Source: Gymnorhina tibicen (lineage: Eukaryota > Chordata > Aves > Passeriformes > Artamidae). From it: a DNA stretch of 64,000 nucleotides. Below the pieces are notes generated by a model, which worked only from the letters and a program-made list of their open reading frames with translations, had not been told where the DNA came from and did no database searches. Positions within the stretch are counted from its first letter, which is position 1. Every line of letters starts with the position of its first letter. Position numbers and translations under genes: made by a program. This document shows positions 13,028-25,921 of the stretch, in pieces. Where the stretch lies: contig VXAZ01000444.1 of assembly GCA_013399875.1 (NCBI GenBank), forward strand, positions 254,188 through 318,187, in the 5' to 3' direction.

Positions 13028-15525
13028 AATATACAAATGCAAATAGCACTGCTCTCACAGACTGCCAGCAGCAGTAATGTAAGGGAGCCACAGCCTGCCC
13101 CTCTCATGTAACACCTTCCCGATCGCTCCTGCCGTCCTGCGCAATCAATACTAATTACAGCCACACTGCCACTTCCCTAGCACGGAGTAAAATGGTGATG
13201 ATAACGATGATGGGGTAATAGAAACATTCATCCTATGCACATCGGTAATCCCAGCTCACTCATGTGTTCCGAAGGCATTAGGGTGGATGTGCTCTGAATC
13301 CAGAGAGGTTCAGATCAGACTGGGGAATAGCTGTGTGAACTGTTCTGACCATAACCCCTCAAAGTTAATTAAAACATCAAGTGTCTCCAAACCAGTGGCC
13401 TGTAAATAAACATTTTTCATAGGTACTCTCATTCATGAAAACACAGAAGACAGATTGCATCAGTAGCAAGGGGATATCTGCCATTCTTTGAGGTGAAAAA
13501 GGCCCAAGCTCATCGTCCCCCAGTGCCAGATGCTGAATAGTGGTTTGGGAGCACAAGATCCAGCAGCAGCAGCTCTGTTGTGGGACTCACCACTAGAAGC
13601 TCCTTGAGTGTAGCCCACACTCAGCATCATCCAAGGAGTCAGCTGTAGTGGGTTTTCCTACCAGAGCATGATCTGAACACTGTCACCATGGGCAGGCCGT
13701 GTCCATGGGGTCAGTGATGTCCCAAGAGCACAGTTTATCCCTGAATCTCACAGTGCCTTCATGGCCATAATATACAGCAGAACACCCTGAGCCCTGCAAA
13801 TCTCACACACACACAAAGCTGTCTCTAAATCATGCATGCCTAAAACCCAAACACAAGCTCTCATGAGCACTTGAGTGCCAGGCTCCTCTGTGCAAAGTTC
13901 ATTTAAGTCACACAATTCAGACACATGGGGATTACCTTTTTCCCCAGTGCCACACACACCAGACTCAGATGCTGAACCAGGAGCAATCAGCAGAGTGCTC
14001 AGCAGGATGCCCTGCTGACAGCCCAAATGCCCCAGCACAAATGTAACTATGGGCAGCCTACTTACAGCACCATTTGGTGAAACACAGAGGAAAGTCAGAC
14101 TGCTTGGCCAGCTAGGTCTGGCTCTCAAAATAGAACATTTAACCAAGAAAAGTAAATAGACAAAGACTGGAAACAGGCTAAAAATCTGTCAACAAAAGTT
14201 GTGCTGCATGGTAGAGTTTGGAAAAGAGGCCCAGTGTCCCCCAAATCCATTGCTTTTTGATTCATACCAAAACTCATTTTATTGCCTTCCCCTCCCACCG
14301 GGGAGATTTATGCAAGACCAAAGCAGGCCTGTGTCAAATCCAAAGGCATTAAACATACAGAATGCTGCTTTACCTATCACAATGCAAATTGTATCAGCCA
14401 TAAGCCATAAAAGAGCTCATTTAGAACAACAGTAATTTAACAGAGCTATTCCAAGGAGAACTAGTGGCTATATTTGTTTTCTTTCTGATATTGCAATAGC
14501 AAACCATGCATGAAGTTTATTAAGCCATGTTAATTGTCTTTCTGTTCTAGTACATTCTAGCCATATGGAGAATCTGGCTGGTGTTCAAAATACAAAATTG
14601 TTATTTGGGGAAAAATATCCTGAAAAGCTTCAACTGCTCCAATTGTTAAATTTCTTCGACAGTGTGAATAACACATAATCAAAATGTCAGCCTGGATGTG
14701 GTACAACATGTTGGAATCCATCAGAGGAAGGTAATTTGCAGACCCCGAGGAGAGACAGGCGGGAAAACATCTGAGTTCACATGAAACATTTGCCATAACC
14801 TGAAGGGCTCGTGCTCCCCAGGGAGAGCAGGCGACTGCGCTGGGTGCAGAGCCCATCCAGACACAGGTGCTGTGTCGTGGAGAAATCCCTCCCAGGGCAG
14901 CCAGGTCTCCAAGGTGAAGGCTGGAGATACGAAATCTGTGGGGAGAGATGGGGCTCAGGTTCAGATCCCCAGGTCTAGCTTTCACTGTGACCTCGGGAGA
15001 AGCCCAGAAAGCACCGCAGCTCATCCGGGGACACAATCCCTGGCCAGGGTGGTGGGCACTGAGTGGGAGAGACAGGTTCAAAGGGAAAAAAGGGGATGCT
15101 GGAGTTACTGATACCATTTCCATGAATCAAAAAGTTCCAAAAGCTTACATGCAGAAACAAAAGCCTGAAAGAAGGCTTCTCAGCATAGAGAATGCCCTAA
15201 AAGTTACATGTAAGTGATTTTTCAGGTGAAAAATCTCTGTCAGGTGGTAAATTCTCATTCAGATACAATTCACAAGGGAAATCTCAGCAAAGGTTCAGAC
15301 TTTGAAGTTCATCACTATAAACTATCTTTGTTAAACTTTCCAGATCCTTTCAACCATATATCAATATAAATACACAAGATTTTGATTTCATAATCATTTG
15401 CACGTCTTGCCTAATTATTTTTATATTAGATATATGATTTTCATTTTATTGAAAGATGACACAATGTCAATAAATTAATTTCAAGAAACATTTTACATGC
15501 CATCATTTTTGCTATCCTCAGGACA

Positions 15526-15540
15526 TTTTTTTTTTTTTTT
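15526..15540. repeat. Poly(T) run, T15
   Basis: An uninterrupted run of 15 T inside an AT-rich stretch (about 15300-15900) that otherwise has no recognised feature. Confidence 0.95.
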
Positions 15541-16545
15541 GGTGCTGCTGTAATTCATGCCACCATTTGAAACAGTGACTTTCAGTAAGGTTAGCCATAA
15601 AACAAGTCGGGGCTGATAGTCTTATGATACAATCCAGTTATTTATGAAAAAAGAGATTTTATTTTATTACTCCCTTCTAACCTAAACAATAAAATGTAAT
15701 GACTTGCTGCTGAGAAGGAAGACACTAGCACCAAGTCATGACAAATGAGATACAGTTAAGATGAATGATATGGTCGAGTTTTATTTTTAAATATTTAAAA
15801 TAATACTGATCATGGATTAACAGAATTTATGGTTGCATGATTCTCAGCTTTTTCATTACCTGGCTCTGAACCCCCAAAACAGCAGAATAATTCATGTATT
15901 ATGTATTTCTTTATAACTCATGGATTACATAAGGTGACTGTTAAGAACAAGGTAAAATGTACAAAACAGCTGAAAGCGAAGTGTCATCGAGGCGAGCTGG
16001 AGCAAAATCCATGTGCACACCCAGTGCCATTACCAAACTGTTACTTTGAGAAAGGCAATAGAATGCCAGAAATGGAGGGTGGGCTGTTCATGCACATTGC
16101 CCAAGAGGATGCTCTGGGGTGAGCACAACAGCCGTGCCTGGAAGCGTGGCCACCCTCCACAGGACCTCATCAGAGCCCAGAGGAAAAGTGGAGGCTTTCC
16201 TACAAACACATCCTGCAACCTGGAAAGGATGGGCAGGCAGGGCTGGTCCCCCACACCCCTGCACAGAGAGCTTGTGCCAGCTCCTCCTTGAGAACATCCC
16301 ATTCTGCAGCCTCTGTCCTCCTGCCCCGAAACACGGGGCTGGAAGGCCTTGAACATTGGCTTCTGCAGCTTCATCTGTGTGAGCTAAAGCAAACCAGACC
16401 TGCTTTACATCAGGAGTCTACCACAAGATCTACCTTAAATTGCAACAAGCTACTTAATACAAAGTGGAGTTGGGTATTATGCAATACTCCAGCAACAAAA
16501 GCTGTGGGTTTGGGGGTTTTTTGTTCATGCAAGCAGTCCATTTGG

Positions 16546-16659
16546 AAAATGGCACTTGAGGACATGATTTAGTGGGGAACACAGCAGCGCTGGGTTAATG
16601 GTTGGACTTGGTGACCTTAGAGGGCATTTTCAACTTTACCTATTCTACGATTCTACGAA
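16546..16659 (+). mobile_element. CR1 LINE 3' fragment
   Basis: AATGGCACTTGAGGACATG, then GTTAATGGTTGGACTTGGTG, then ending in TTCTACGATTCTACG. This is the sense-strand 3' end of a CR1 copy including its short terminal tandem (usually TTCTATGAT). About 110 bases remain. It is of the same type as the copies at 30.6 and 54.6 kb. Confidence 0.88.
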
Positions 16660-17578
16660 AAAGAGAAACCAAGGTCAAATCTTTTGTTGTTTCTCATTTT
16701 TACATGCCTTGCTGTGTGACAGAATAAGGATTTTCACTGACATTCACCAAGGATTTTTCACAACACAATAATTCATGCATTGCTACTGGACTAAGCACAG
16801 TTGGTACTGAGTATAACCAGGCTCCAAAAGAAGCTCATAAATCCCTATTTCTCCTGCCTGATGGAACTTCCTTCCAAACAGAAACTGCTGAAGCCAGTTG
16901 TTCTGTGGATCTCAAGTGATTCTTAGAAAACACCCAGGATGACATGAAGCATCTCCGAGGAAAAGACAGTATTTTCTGTACAGTGAGAAATGTTAGAGGG
17001 CAAACAAGCCCACTCCCCCCACCCCCATGCTTGACACATCTTCCCCGCATCAAAACAAACCCTTCATTTTGCTTGCTGAAAACCAGTAGGAGAAAAAAGT
17101 TTAAACAAAACAATAATCAGATGTCATCACATAGGCTCTCCTGCTTAAACTGCACGGGGAGCTGCATGACTCACTGCTTCAGTCACGCAACAGAGGAAGG
17201 AGTGAGGCTGCGGTGAGGAAGAGTAACTTCCATGACTTTTTCTTCCAATAGCGTTCCATTTTCAGCATTAGAAGGAGATTATTCTTTCTGCAGTACTTAC
17301 ACACATGCAGGCATCTGCTACCAGATGGAGCCAAGCCCCACGTCGTTTTAACACCTTTACAAATGCATGGGAGTGGTTTACTCATCCCAGCCCTTGACAG
17401 GGGCTTGCTAAACAAAGGGAATGAAGAGCCTCTCATGGTGCTCATTCCCATCTGGCAGTTTTGGAAAGCCAGACACAAAGGCCAAGTTTTGCAAGGCCTC
17501 AGGAAGAACTGGCTTCAGAGGTGACCTTACTGGAGTCTCCAGGATTTCGTCCTCCCTCCACTGAGCTAACTCAGCACC
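16660..17578. other. Intergenic, no gene seen
   Basis: Nothing was identified between two CR1 fragments. The open frames here are overlapping and lack domains. Confidence 0.45.
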
Positions 17579-17765
17579 ACAGAATCACAGAATGGTTTGG
17601 ACTGAAAGGGACCTTTAAAGGTCATCTGGTCCAATCTCACTGCCATGAGCAGGGACATCTTCAACTGGATCAGGTTGCTCAGTGTCTCATCCAACCCAAC
17701 CCAACCCTGAATGTTTATAGGGATGGGGCATCCACCACCTCTCTGGGCAACCTGAACATCCAAGC
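17579..17765 (-). mobile_element. CR1 LINE 3' fragment
   Basis: CCACAGAATCACAGAATGG, then GGTCATCTGGTCCAATC, then GGGATGGGGCATCCACCACC mark an antisense CR1 3' region, about 190 bases, 5'-truncated and non-coding. Confidence 0.9.
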
Positions 17766-18770
17766 ACCTACAAGGGGAAGGGATTTGCAGCCCAAACCAC
17801 CAAACATGCACAGAAGCTGTCTGGGCAGCCCCCTGCTATCTTGCGTATTTTCAGTTTTGCTGCTCTTCCTCACTTTTGCCATTCCCTGGGCTCACCTGCA
17901 CCCCGCAGGTGTTGTTGTACCATACTCCACCTCAAGCCTGTGTGTGCCCACCAACCCTGGGATGCTCCTCTCCCCTCTCTGCCCTTTCATTTTTTCCACA
18001 AATTATGTGTTCAAGTGAGAGAGGGGTTTACAGCCCTGGAATTTTGCAAATGGGAAAGGTAAGCTCTAATGAGGGAGAAGTAGGAATATTTTTGCATCAA
18101 ACAACAATTACTGAACATACTTCCTTCTGAAGATTAAAAGGGGTTCTTAAAAAAAATAATGAACACACCTGGGTTTATGCATTTAAATGAGTCCTAAAAC
18201 TCAAAGAATCTGAATTAGCCTCATTTCATCAGGGAAGAATTTTTTATAAATATAATTTATACATACTAGAGACTTAATCTGGACATCCACATGAAAGCTT
18301 GGGGTAAAAAAAAAATTAAGTGAAACATCCTTTCAGTACCTCATTTCTGGTCGTTTGCCTTTTGAAAGACAGAAAGTAAACAGCAGCAGAGAAAAAAAGA
18401 AGGGCAAGAAAATCATCCTATGTCCACCTTTACTAGTGACACACATCAGCATTTCCTCACCTGTACAACCTTCATTGCTATTTGCATTTTAATCAGTTTT
18501 GTGTGGTCTATTACACAGTCAGTGAGGCACAGAACTTGGTAGCATCCTGATCATCAGAGGTGATCTAGGTCAATTCTAGGTTTATCTGAGAATATAGGTA
18601 ATAAGAAAAAAAATAGGAATAATAATAAAATAATAAAAAATGTCACCTACTAGCACTATGAGAAAACTTACCTGATGCAGAATCAAACACAAAAGAAAGT
18701 GCAAACTCCCCCTTACAACTAGAGGGACACCCTGAGCTGCACACATGGAGTGGTGCCACACATCTCAGAA
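17766..18770. other. Intergenic, no gene seen
   Basis: AT-rich, with an A/T-only-like patch at about 18603-18640. No gene or named repeat was recognised. Confidence 0.45.
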
Positions 18771-19127
18771 GAGAAGGCTCCAGGGACACCTTAGAGCAAC
18801 TTCCAGTGCCTAAAGGGGCTACAAGAGGGCTGGAGAGGGGCTTTGGACAAGACCAGGGAGTGACAGTACAGGGGAAAATGACTTCAAACTGACAGAGGGA
18901 AGCCTCAGATTAGATATTAGGAAGAAATTCTTCCCTGCGAGGGTGTTGAGGCCCTGGCACAGGTTGTCCAGAGAAGCTGTGGATGCCCCATTCCGGAAAG
19001 TGTTCCAGGTGAGGGTGGAGGAGGCTTTGAGCAACCTGCTCTAGGGCAAGGCATCCCTGCCCACAGCAGGAGGGTTGGAACAAGATGATCTTTAAGGTCC
19101 TTTCCAACCCTTCTGTGACTCTATGAC
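18771..19127 (+). mobile_element. CR1 LINE 3' fragment
   Basis: Sense-strand CR1: GAGAAGGCTCCAGGGACACC, then GATATTAGGAAGAAATTC, then GCCCTGGCACAGGTTGTCC, then GATGATCTTTAAGGTCC and a decayed TCTATGAC end. It is about 357 bases long and shares its start and wording with the copy at 34.7 kb, so both come from one subfamily. No intact coding sequence remains. Confidence 0.93.
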
Positions 19128-22100
19128 TTCATGCAAGGCAAGCTGTGGTAACTGTGTGTGCTCCTCTTACTAAAAAAAATGTGAAAAAGAAAGAAAGAAA
19201 AAAAAAAGCTCTTAAGTCACTGTGTTGGGGAGAATTCCTCACAGAGTCATGCCAGGATGAGATAGAAAAGCTGTAGAAAAGCTACAAACTAATGCCAGAT
19301 CTCTTTCCTCCCACTCCAATACTTTTAGCTGTAAGGCCATCTGGTAAGAGGGATATAAAGCAAATTTTAACTTGCGCTCACAACACAAGCATAGTTGAAA
19401 ACTAGATTAACTACAGTCCATTTGAGTTCACTGGAAATGTACCAACCAGTAAATTAGATTGATCACCACTAATCTCCATCTCCATCACTGCTGGTCCCTG
19501 GTTGAGCCCAGGGATAGAACCAGTAGCGCCAAATGGAAGGAAATTGAATCAAGGGTTTGATTACAGGTCTTTGATAATTTTTAAGGAACAGACTGGCAGA
19601 CCAGGCCACTCTGAGCTCCCAACCCCTTGTGGTGGAGAAGCTACAGAGAATTAATTTGAAGAAAGTTTGTCCAGAATTTTGAACTGTGACTAAAAGATTA
19701 TTTTAGCCTCATTAATCCAGTCAAGCAATTCCTTCCAAGTCTGACCCTTAACTGCAAACATGCAGTGGATGCATACTACAAACCATTCATGTCACAAGTT
19801 CTGCTCCTTTTATTGTTTTAGAAGAGTTTAGTCTACACAAACCCTCTCTGAGGCACAGGTCATGTGTACTCTGCAGAGAGAGATCCTGCAAGTTCCAGGA
19901 AGTGGAGAAAGGTTCTGCATGTTTGTGACATTCAAATGCAGAGCTGGCTGAAATGACAATTATGTCCCCTGCAATAGAAATGTCTGTCTGTGCTGAGAAT
20001 TTCCTTAAGATAAACCAAGCCACTTCCTGATGTTTAAATTCCTCATAGAAGAGCCAAGGGAAAAAAAAACCCAAACAACAGAACAACAAAATATGTGACT
20101 TGATTTACGTTAACCTCATTTTTGTATCATTAGGGCATGATCCTTCTCTGCTGTGCCCAACTTGAGCATGAGGCAGCCTTTAGGCCACCCTTTCTAAGTC
20201 ATGTATCCCTGACCTAGCTGTGCAGCACGTCAGCAAACACACTGTCCTGATTTACTGAGTGATTCAGGGGTTAAGCATCATGGGTCAATGTAGTCTTCAT
20301 TTAGACACAGCTTTCTAGCATTAATAGTAATCTCAAAAAATATTATGTTGATTATTTCTACATCTCACTGACCCTGAGCCATATCTTTATTTTTCAGCTG
20401 CCTTCCCCCTTGCTACTGCTCTATTTCCTTCCTAACTTTTCAACTAAATCTAAGTCATTGACGTAATTCAGGCATTTTGAGGGCAAAACAACACCCACCC
20501 TTGATCCTGATCCAGAAGTCTTTAAAAACCATACTGAGGTCAAGTCATTAGGATTTCTCAGCTGGCCCGAGAAGCACATGGAAGGAGCTCCCAGGTGCTG
20601 AACAGCTCCAAGGTGCTGTTTCTTAGACTACAGCAGCTTCTGCTGTAGTTCACTGAGGGCCTCAGCAGCTGCCAACACTGGTTGCTAAAGAAGCTTTCTC
20701 AGTTTAGCAGACAAAAGTTGGATTTCACCTGTGTAGCACTTGTACAAATGAGCAAAAAGTAAGATATTAAATGCCTCTCACTTCAAAAAACAGTGCATGA
20801 ACCAGTGTTAAAGATTTAAGCTCTCAATTTCCAGACAATTCTGTCCCTTACTTCATCTTGAGTAATAGAAAAACTACCCTCAGAGACTCCCCATCTGGCA
20901 ATGCTGAGAGATCATCAGCAATAAAACCACAATCTAAACGGATGCCAGAGTTTATGTTCAAATATTGCTGGTCTCTACTTGGGTGTTCTAGTCTTGAATT
21001 TTTCAGTATTTGCCTTCAGAAAGACATATCCTTGGTGTCACTATTAACAATACTCTACTTTGAACATTACTTGAGCTGTTGAGGAAAGAAAGCTGGAGGT
21101 TTCTGCCAGGTGAAACACCAGAGAGCAAGAAAAGCCACAACCAGTGTTAAGAGAGAATCAGAAAATTTGTAATTGAACAGTAGTTAGAAAATACCAGCAT
21201 CCAACCCACAGTGTAACTACACCCCCCACCTCTAAGAAGACATCACTATACAAAATTTTTAGTATCTTGGCTATTAGCAAGGCTACATGTGCTAAGCTGG
21301 TTATGAAACGATTATTTAAAACAGCAGCATTTCAGTAGTCTCATATCTCCAGTACTACTGGCAAATTATCTAAACCTGCAACATTTTCTGTTTTAATAAT
21401 CTTTGACAATCTTTGCTTCACTACCTCTAGTAATCAAATACAACAGCAGCAGAAATAGTAACTTCTAAAAACTGCATGAAGTGCAAGGCCAGACATATAT
21501 TTTGGCAGTTTAACTACACTTTACTCAGTGCAGTTAAATAAGCTATGTGATTTCCATCTGCTTTGTGTGACTGGCATGCTGGACAGATGTTGGAACAGAT
21601 CTTTTCTGCATCTGAATTCCCTGCTTCACCCAGTCACGAAACAAAATCTTCACCAAGGTGCTGGTACTACTTTGGCAAAAATGGAGGGCTGACAATAGGT
21701 GGGCTGAGCTACTCTCAGATGATCTTGAGATACCAATGACAACATTTCAGAATTTCATATGTTAGGAAACTGAGCCAAAGAATGATGCTCTTAGCTGGAA
21801 TTCCATGGGAAAAGGACAGTTTCTCCTATGTGTGTCTTAGGAACATCTCCCAGTTGCTTTTGCTGAGGCTTAAACCAGCCAGCTCACACACACTGAGCAT
21901 GCTGTTAGCTGGCCAAGTTACAGCGCATGGGCTGCTTGCCAGGACTCATTCAGAATAAAGCACTCAGTAACTGCAGCTTCAGACATATCTATCTGCATCC
22001 CAGTGTGACTTGTCAGCTGGATTGCACTACCCCGATGGGCTACGAGACTGGAAAAAAAATTGTGTCGGGATAAAACAGGCACCAGGTCCAGCACTCAGGG

Positions 22101-22259
22101 AGCTAAAGGCACCTGGGCCATGGCAGCCTATGCTCTGCCCTCTTTGCACTAGAACTCCCCTCTCCCTGCAAAGTGATTTACCCAGTTGTTCTCCAGGAAA
22201 TGCCGCAGCCCTGGGGAGAGCTGCGGGCTCACAGCAATCTGCAGCAGCCAAGCCATTGC
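19128..22259. other. Intergenic, no gene seen
   Basis: An A/G-only run (GAAA-type) lies at 19184-19207. I saw no gene or named repeat in the rest. Confidence 0.45.
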
Positions 22260-22743
22260 TGCGATAACATCCAGGCTTCCCATTAGGTGTTTGTGGTGCA
22301 AAAGCATTCAGCTCCCCATAGGTGGTGGCTGGGCTGTGAGAAGGTGTTGCGGTGGTGCAGCCCACCTTTGGGTTGAGAATAAACGAGGGCATCCAGTGGG
22401 TGGATTTCCCTGCCCAGGACAGTGGGTCGGAGGGCGGATCTGAGGATGGTGCCGTGGGAGGCACCGAAGTGTGAGCCACACCCTCCTGGATGCCACTCCA
22501 TAGAGCTGTTCCTCCCCCTATCTAGAAACATCTTCATTCCTTGGTTACTCATTGGTCTTCCCTTTTATGTTTATTCATTTCCCTGTTGCATAGCCAATTA
22601 ACGTCTAGAAAGTTCGGATCTCCTATGTTTCCCATTCGTTAGTTTGAATTGGTCCCTCCTTCTCATCCCCTTGATTGGTTATCTGTCACCCCTTGTCACT
22701 TCCTAACTGGTGCACCCCTGTGTACCGCCCTTCTCCACCCCTG

Positions 22744-22750
22744 TATAAAA
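22744..22750 (+). promoter_or_regulatory. TATA box of the LTR
   Basis: TATAAAA lies about 80 bases before the LTR's AATAAA, the normal arrangement of a compact LTR with a short R region. Transcription would start near 22770-22780. Whether this promoter is active is unknown. Confidence 0.6.
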
Positions 22751-22827
22751 GGTACTGGAACTGTTATTCTGCGCTCTTTGTCGTGCCTCGTCCTTGCCTT
22801 CGTGTTCCTCCGGCACCTGCGTCAGGG

Positions 22828-22833
22828 AATAAA
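22828..22833 (+). promoter_or_regulatory. Poly(A) signal of the LTR
   Basis: AATAAA sits after the TATA box and about 60 bases before the proposed LTR end, as expected for the R/U5 junction. Confidence 0.55.
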
Positions 22834-24552
22834 GACTTGGATTGCTGCTACATTGAGTCCCTCTCTCGCCTTTGTTCCCGCCGTTTGCTACAATTGCCAT
22901 CGGCTGCTGCCAGCTCCTTGCAGGAGGCACAGAGCAGGCTGCTGTACTCCGGCTCTGAAGCTGCCGACTGTCCTGCACAGGCCAGGGCGCTCAGCGCAAG
23001 TCGCCTGCTTGGCTTCCGGGCGGTCAAGCGGTCCAGCGACAAGAAGGGACGCACAGGCTGTGGGGAAAGCAGCTAGAGCCCAGCCTGCCCTGCCTCTGAC
23101 ACAGCACCGTCTCCCTCCATCGATCCTATGCCCGTCCTTGCCAGCGGCTCCACTCATGACTCGCTTGCTCGGGCCAGAGAGCGCAGCCCTGTGTCACGTG
23201 TGGGAATCCAGATGGTGCTGAAAGGACAAAGTTTTTGTCACAATAACTTTCACCTGAGATTTCACTCCTATTTAAAACAGGTTTCTTGCCTATTGGTTTT
23301 AACGTGATATTAATTGTTGGAGTAACACGGGCTCACATCACACTCATAACTGCTGTCAAACAATGAAAAGCTTTTATTTCCCATTGCTGAAATGGAAAGT
23401 ATGGAATGGAAGTTGGAAGTGCCCAGACAACTCCCTCATCTCTGTGCTCACCTATTCCAAAATTGTAAAGAAGCATGGCTGCACTGTCACCTTATTCCAG
23501 TAAATAAAGATCAGGTCTTTACCAGTTACTGCAGCTCATGTCACCAATCCTTTGGTGATCAGTGGCATAAAGTCTGGTACACTTGTACTACAGTGGTTCC
23601 CTGGAGATGGGTCCAAGTCACATGGGGCTTCACTTAGGAGCAAATCAGCTCCCTAAGGGTCACAAGGACTACATTTGCAGCAGATGTTTCTTTCTCCTTA
23701 GCTTTGTATTCAATATTCCATTCTCCTGCTGCTGCTGGGGCAGTTTGTCTGTTATGAGCACAAACCATTGGGAAAGTCCTTACAGAGCCATTGATTTGTT
23801 GATGTATGTTCCAGATCTCAGAGCCATTTGCTCTTCCTCCTGCTTCCCAGGGCCTCTTACCACCATATCTTGCCCCATGAAGCTCAGTTGCAGCATCACT
23901 GCCATGCTCTAAAGGAGGTGTCATTAAACACCTGCCCACCTCTTCCTGAATTTCACTGCTGCATCTCAAGAGGCAAGATGTGGATTCATGCTGGCTGACA
24001 TCAGGTGCTTCACATCTGCTTTTTCACAGCCCTGACAGTGTCCTGCTCAGGTGGCTGAGGTGGTGGGAACAGCAGTGACTGCTAGATCTGAGCTGGGTGG
24101 CTGCTGCACAACCAGACAGGCCTCATGTCCCAGGCAGAGAGCTTCTCCTGCAGCTCCAGAGTGGGTGGTTGCCTTATACAGAGAGAGGATTGCAGATCAC
24201 AGTGTCCCAAATATCTCCTGTGGTCTCACTTTACTCGGGTTACTGATCACCACTTTGCCTTTTGGGACATCTGATTTTCCACACGCCTCACTGCAGCTCA
24301 TTTCATGTTCCAGACCTAAACTCTAGAAACTGCAACTGGCACCAGCCCAGCCCTGCATCTGACCTTCATTCCTCATGTGAAAAACACAGATGCTGCATTC
24401 ACCCCACAGAAGCCCAGACATCAAAACAAATGGGAGCCATTATTTGCCTTCAGCAGATTGCCTCCTTATTGCCCTCTGAGTGCCATCCATGGAAATGGAT
24501 TACACCAGCCTGCTTCCCCGGAGAGTCATGGAGCCTCTCTCAAGTGTTTTGT

Positions 24553-24608
24553 TGGCCAAAGCCCATCTGCCAGCAGATAGCACCAAACCAGCCCTCAGCA
24601 AGTGCAGC
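24553..24608 (+). repeat. 56-bp dispersed direct repeat, copy A
   Basis: It starts TGGCCAAAGCCCATCTGCC and matches 25866-25921 at 53 of 56 positions in the same orientation. Outside the block the two flanks diverge at once. Confidence 0.9.
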
Positions 24609-25865
24609 TCTGGAAGGCTTGTTTACAAGAGTTTTAGTCTGAAAGTTTGACAAGAAGTACAAATTCTAGTTAAAAAGACACTCAGATATTTGTCCAAATT
24701 CATTCTCAAGCTTCAGACAGTCAACCCATTCAACCAGCACAATAAGCTACAAGGGTTCAGGAGGAAAGAAGGGGTGGCAGGTTTTTTTAAGCCATAAAAA
24801 AAGCCAATTATGAAAAATAGGTATTTCTTGGGTAATACTCCATCATGCCAATGAAAAAACAAGATTTGATTTGGAAGAAATAAAATGCAATGGCTTTCTT
24901 CCCTAGCAGCCTTTACTTCCCAAGCAAACAGGGATGGGAGTAGAATAAGAAAAAACCCCACTGGCCTAAGGATGGTTCCAACACTCAGCAACGTGCTGAG
25001 CACTGAAGGTGCACTAACAGAGTGATGAGTCCCTGGGGTGGTTAAAAGAGTAAGGCCATGAGAGAGAACACCAGGCTTTTGGAAAGCAGTAGGAGAATCT
25101 TCACAAGATGGGAAAAAAAACCCCATATAAATAGTAGCTATCATTAGCAGCTGCATACAGACTGAAGGGGAATGCAAGGCACTGATCATCATACCACGAA
25201 TGTTCTTTTAAGACATGATCAGAATATATCTAATATCTCTATTTTTATAAAGGTTTATGCATACTAGGGTTGCACTGAACACGAGATGTCTATCCACGTA
25301 GGAAATATTTTTGTTCTTAGCATCTACCTGTCTCGCCATCAAGAAAATGCACCTCACCAAGTAAGTGTGGGTATTTACTTCTTATTGGGCTATTCCGCAG
25401 CAGAACACCATCAGCACACCACCAGGATGCCCTGGAAATGATGCAGTGCTCTGTGTTGGAAGAAAACCAGATCTAAACCAAAAAACTCCTTAGGTTTTCA
25501 TGATAATTAGGTGCCTGTAACACCTTCTGCCTCCCAGGGAGGGAGGGAAAGAAGTAATTATCAGCCATCCAAACTCCCTGCTACACAAAGAGAGCTCCCA
25601 CGCTCCTGTCAGCTGTGACAACAGCCACTTCTCTGTGGGCAGCACCTGTCCTCTCCCCCTGCCAAACAGCAGCTGAACGAGACTGCTTTCACCACCCTGC
25701 CTGTGCTGGCATGGGCCACCCTCCTGCACAACACAAACTGCCAGGCTCAAACCAAGGAGCTCGTTCTCAGCAGTCGCTAGAGCACTTCGGAGAGACAGGG
25801 CTGATGAGTACCAGTCTCAACACTCACATCTGCAATCTGTAGAGATCAGCTTGTGGGATCACATC

Positions 25866-25921
25866 TGGCCAAAGCCCATCTGCCAGCAGAGAGCACCAAG
25901 CCAGCTCTCAGCAAGTGCAGC
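25866..25921 (+). repeat. 56-bp dispersed direct repeat, copy B
   Basis: Second copy, about 1.3 kb from the first, differing at three positions. It may be a fragment of an unnamed repeat family or a local duplication. Confidence 0.9.

Larger units (their letters stand above)
8360..16545. other. Intergenic, no gene seen
   Basis: I found no exon, RNA gene or named interspersed repeat in these 8 kb. Simple-sequence runs are T16 at 13012-13027, (CA)6 at 13804-13815 and T15 at 15526-15540. The block at about 13120-13260 mixes CpG-containing and AT-rich words without simple repeats and could be a conserved non-coding element, though that is only an impression. The 14.6-15.1 kb interval has opposed overlapping frames with no recognisable domain. 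Confidence 0.45.
22260..22892 (+). mobile_element. Solo-type endogenous retroviral LTR
   Basis: Retroviral promoter and end-processing signals occur in the right order: several inverted CCAAT (ATTGG) words at 22548-22680, a TATA box TATAAAA at 22744-22750, and a poly(A) signal AATAAA at 22828-22833. That fits a U3-R-U5 layout. The ends are proposed from TG at 22260 and CA at 22891-22892, each flanked by ATTGC (22255-22259 and 22893-22897), a possible 5-bp target-site duplication. The right end is better supported than the left; a shorter LTR starting near 22507 is possible. No gag, pol or env sequence adjoins it. The family is not named here. Confidence 0.65.

Noticed and set aside
22649..23221. 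190-codon plus-strand frame
   Set aside because: It starts inside the LTR and crosses its end into unrelated DNA, so it is a chance frame. It has no retroviral protein motif.
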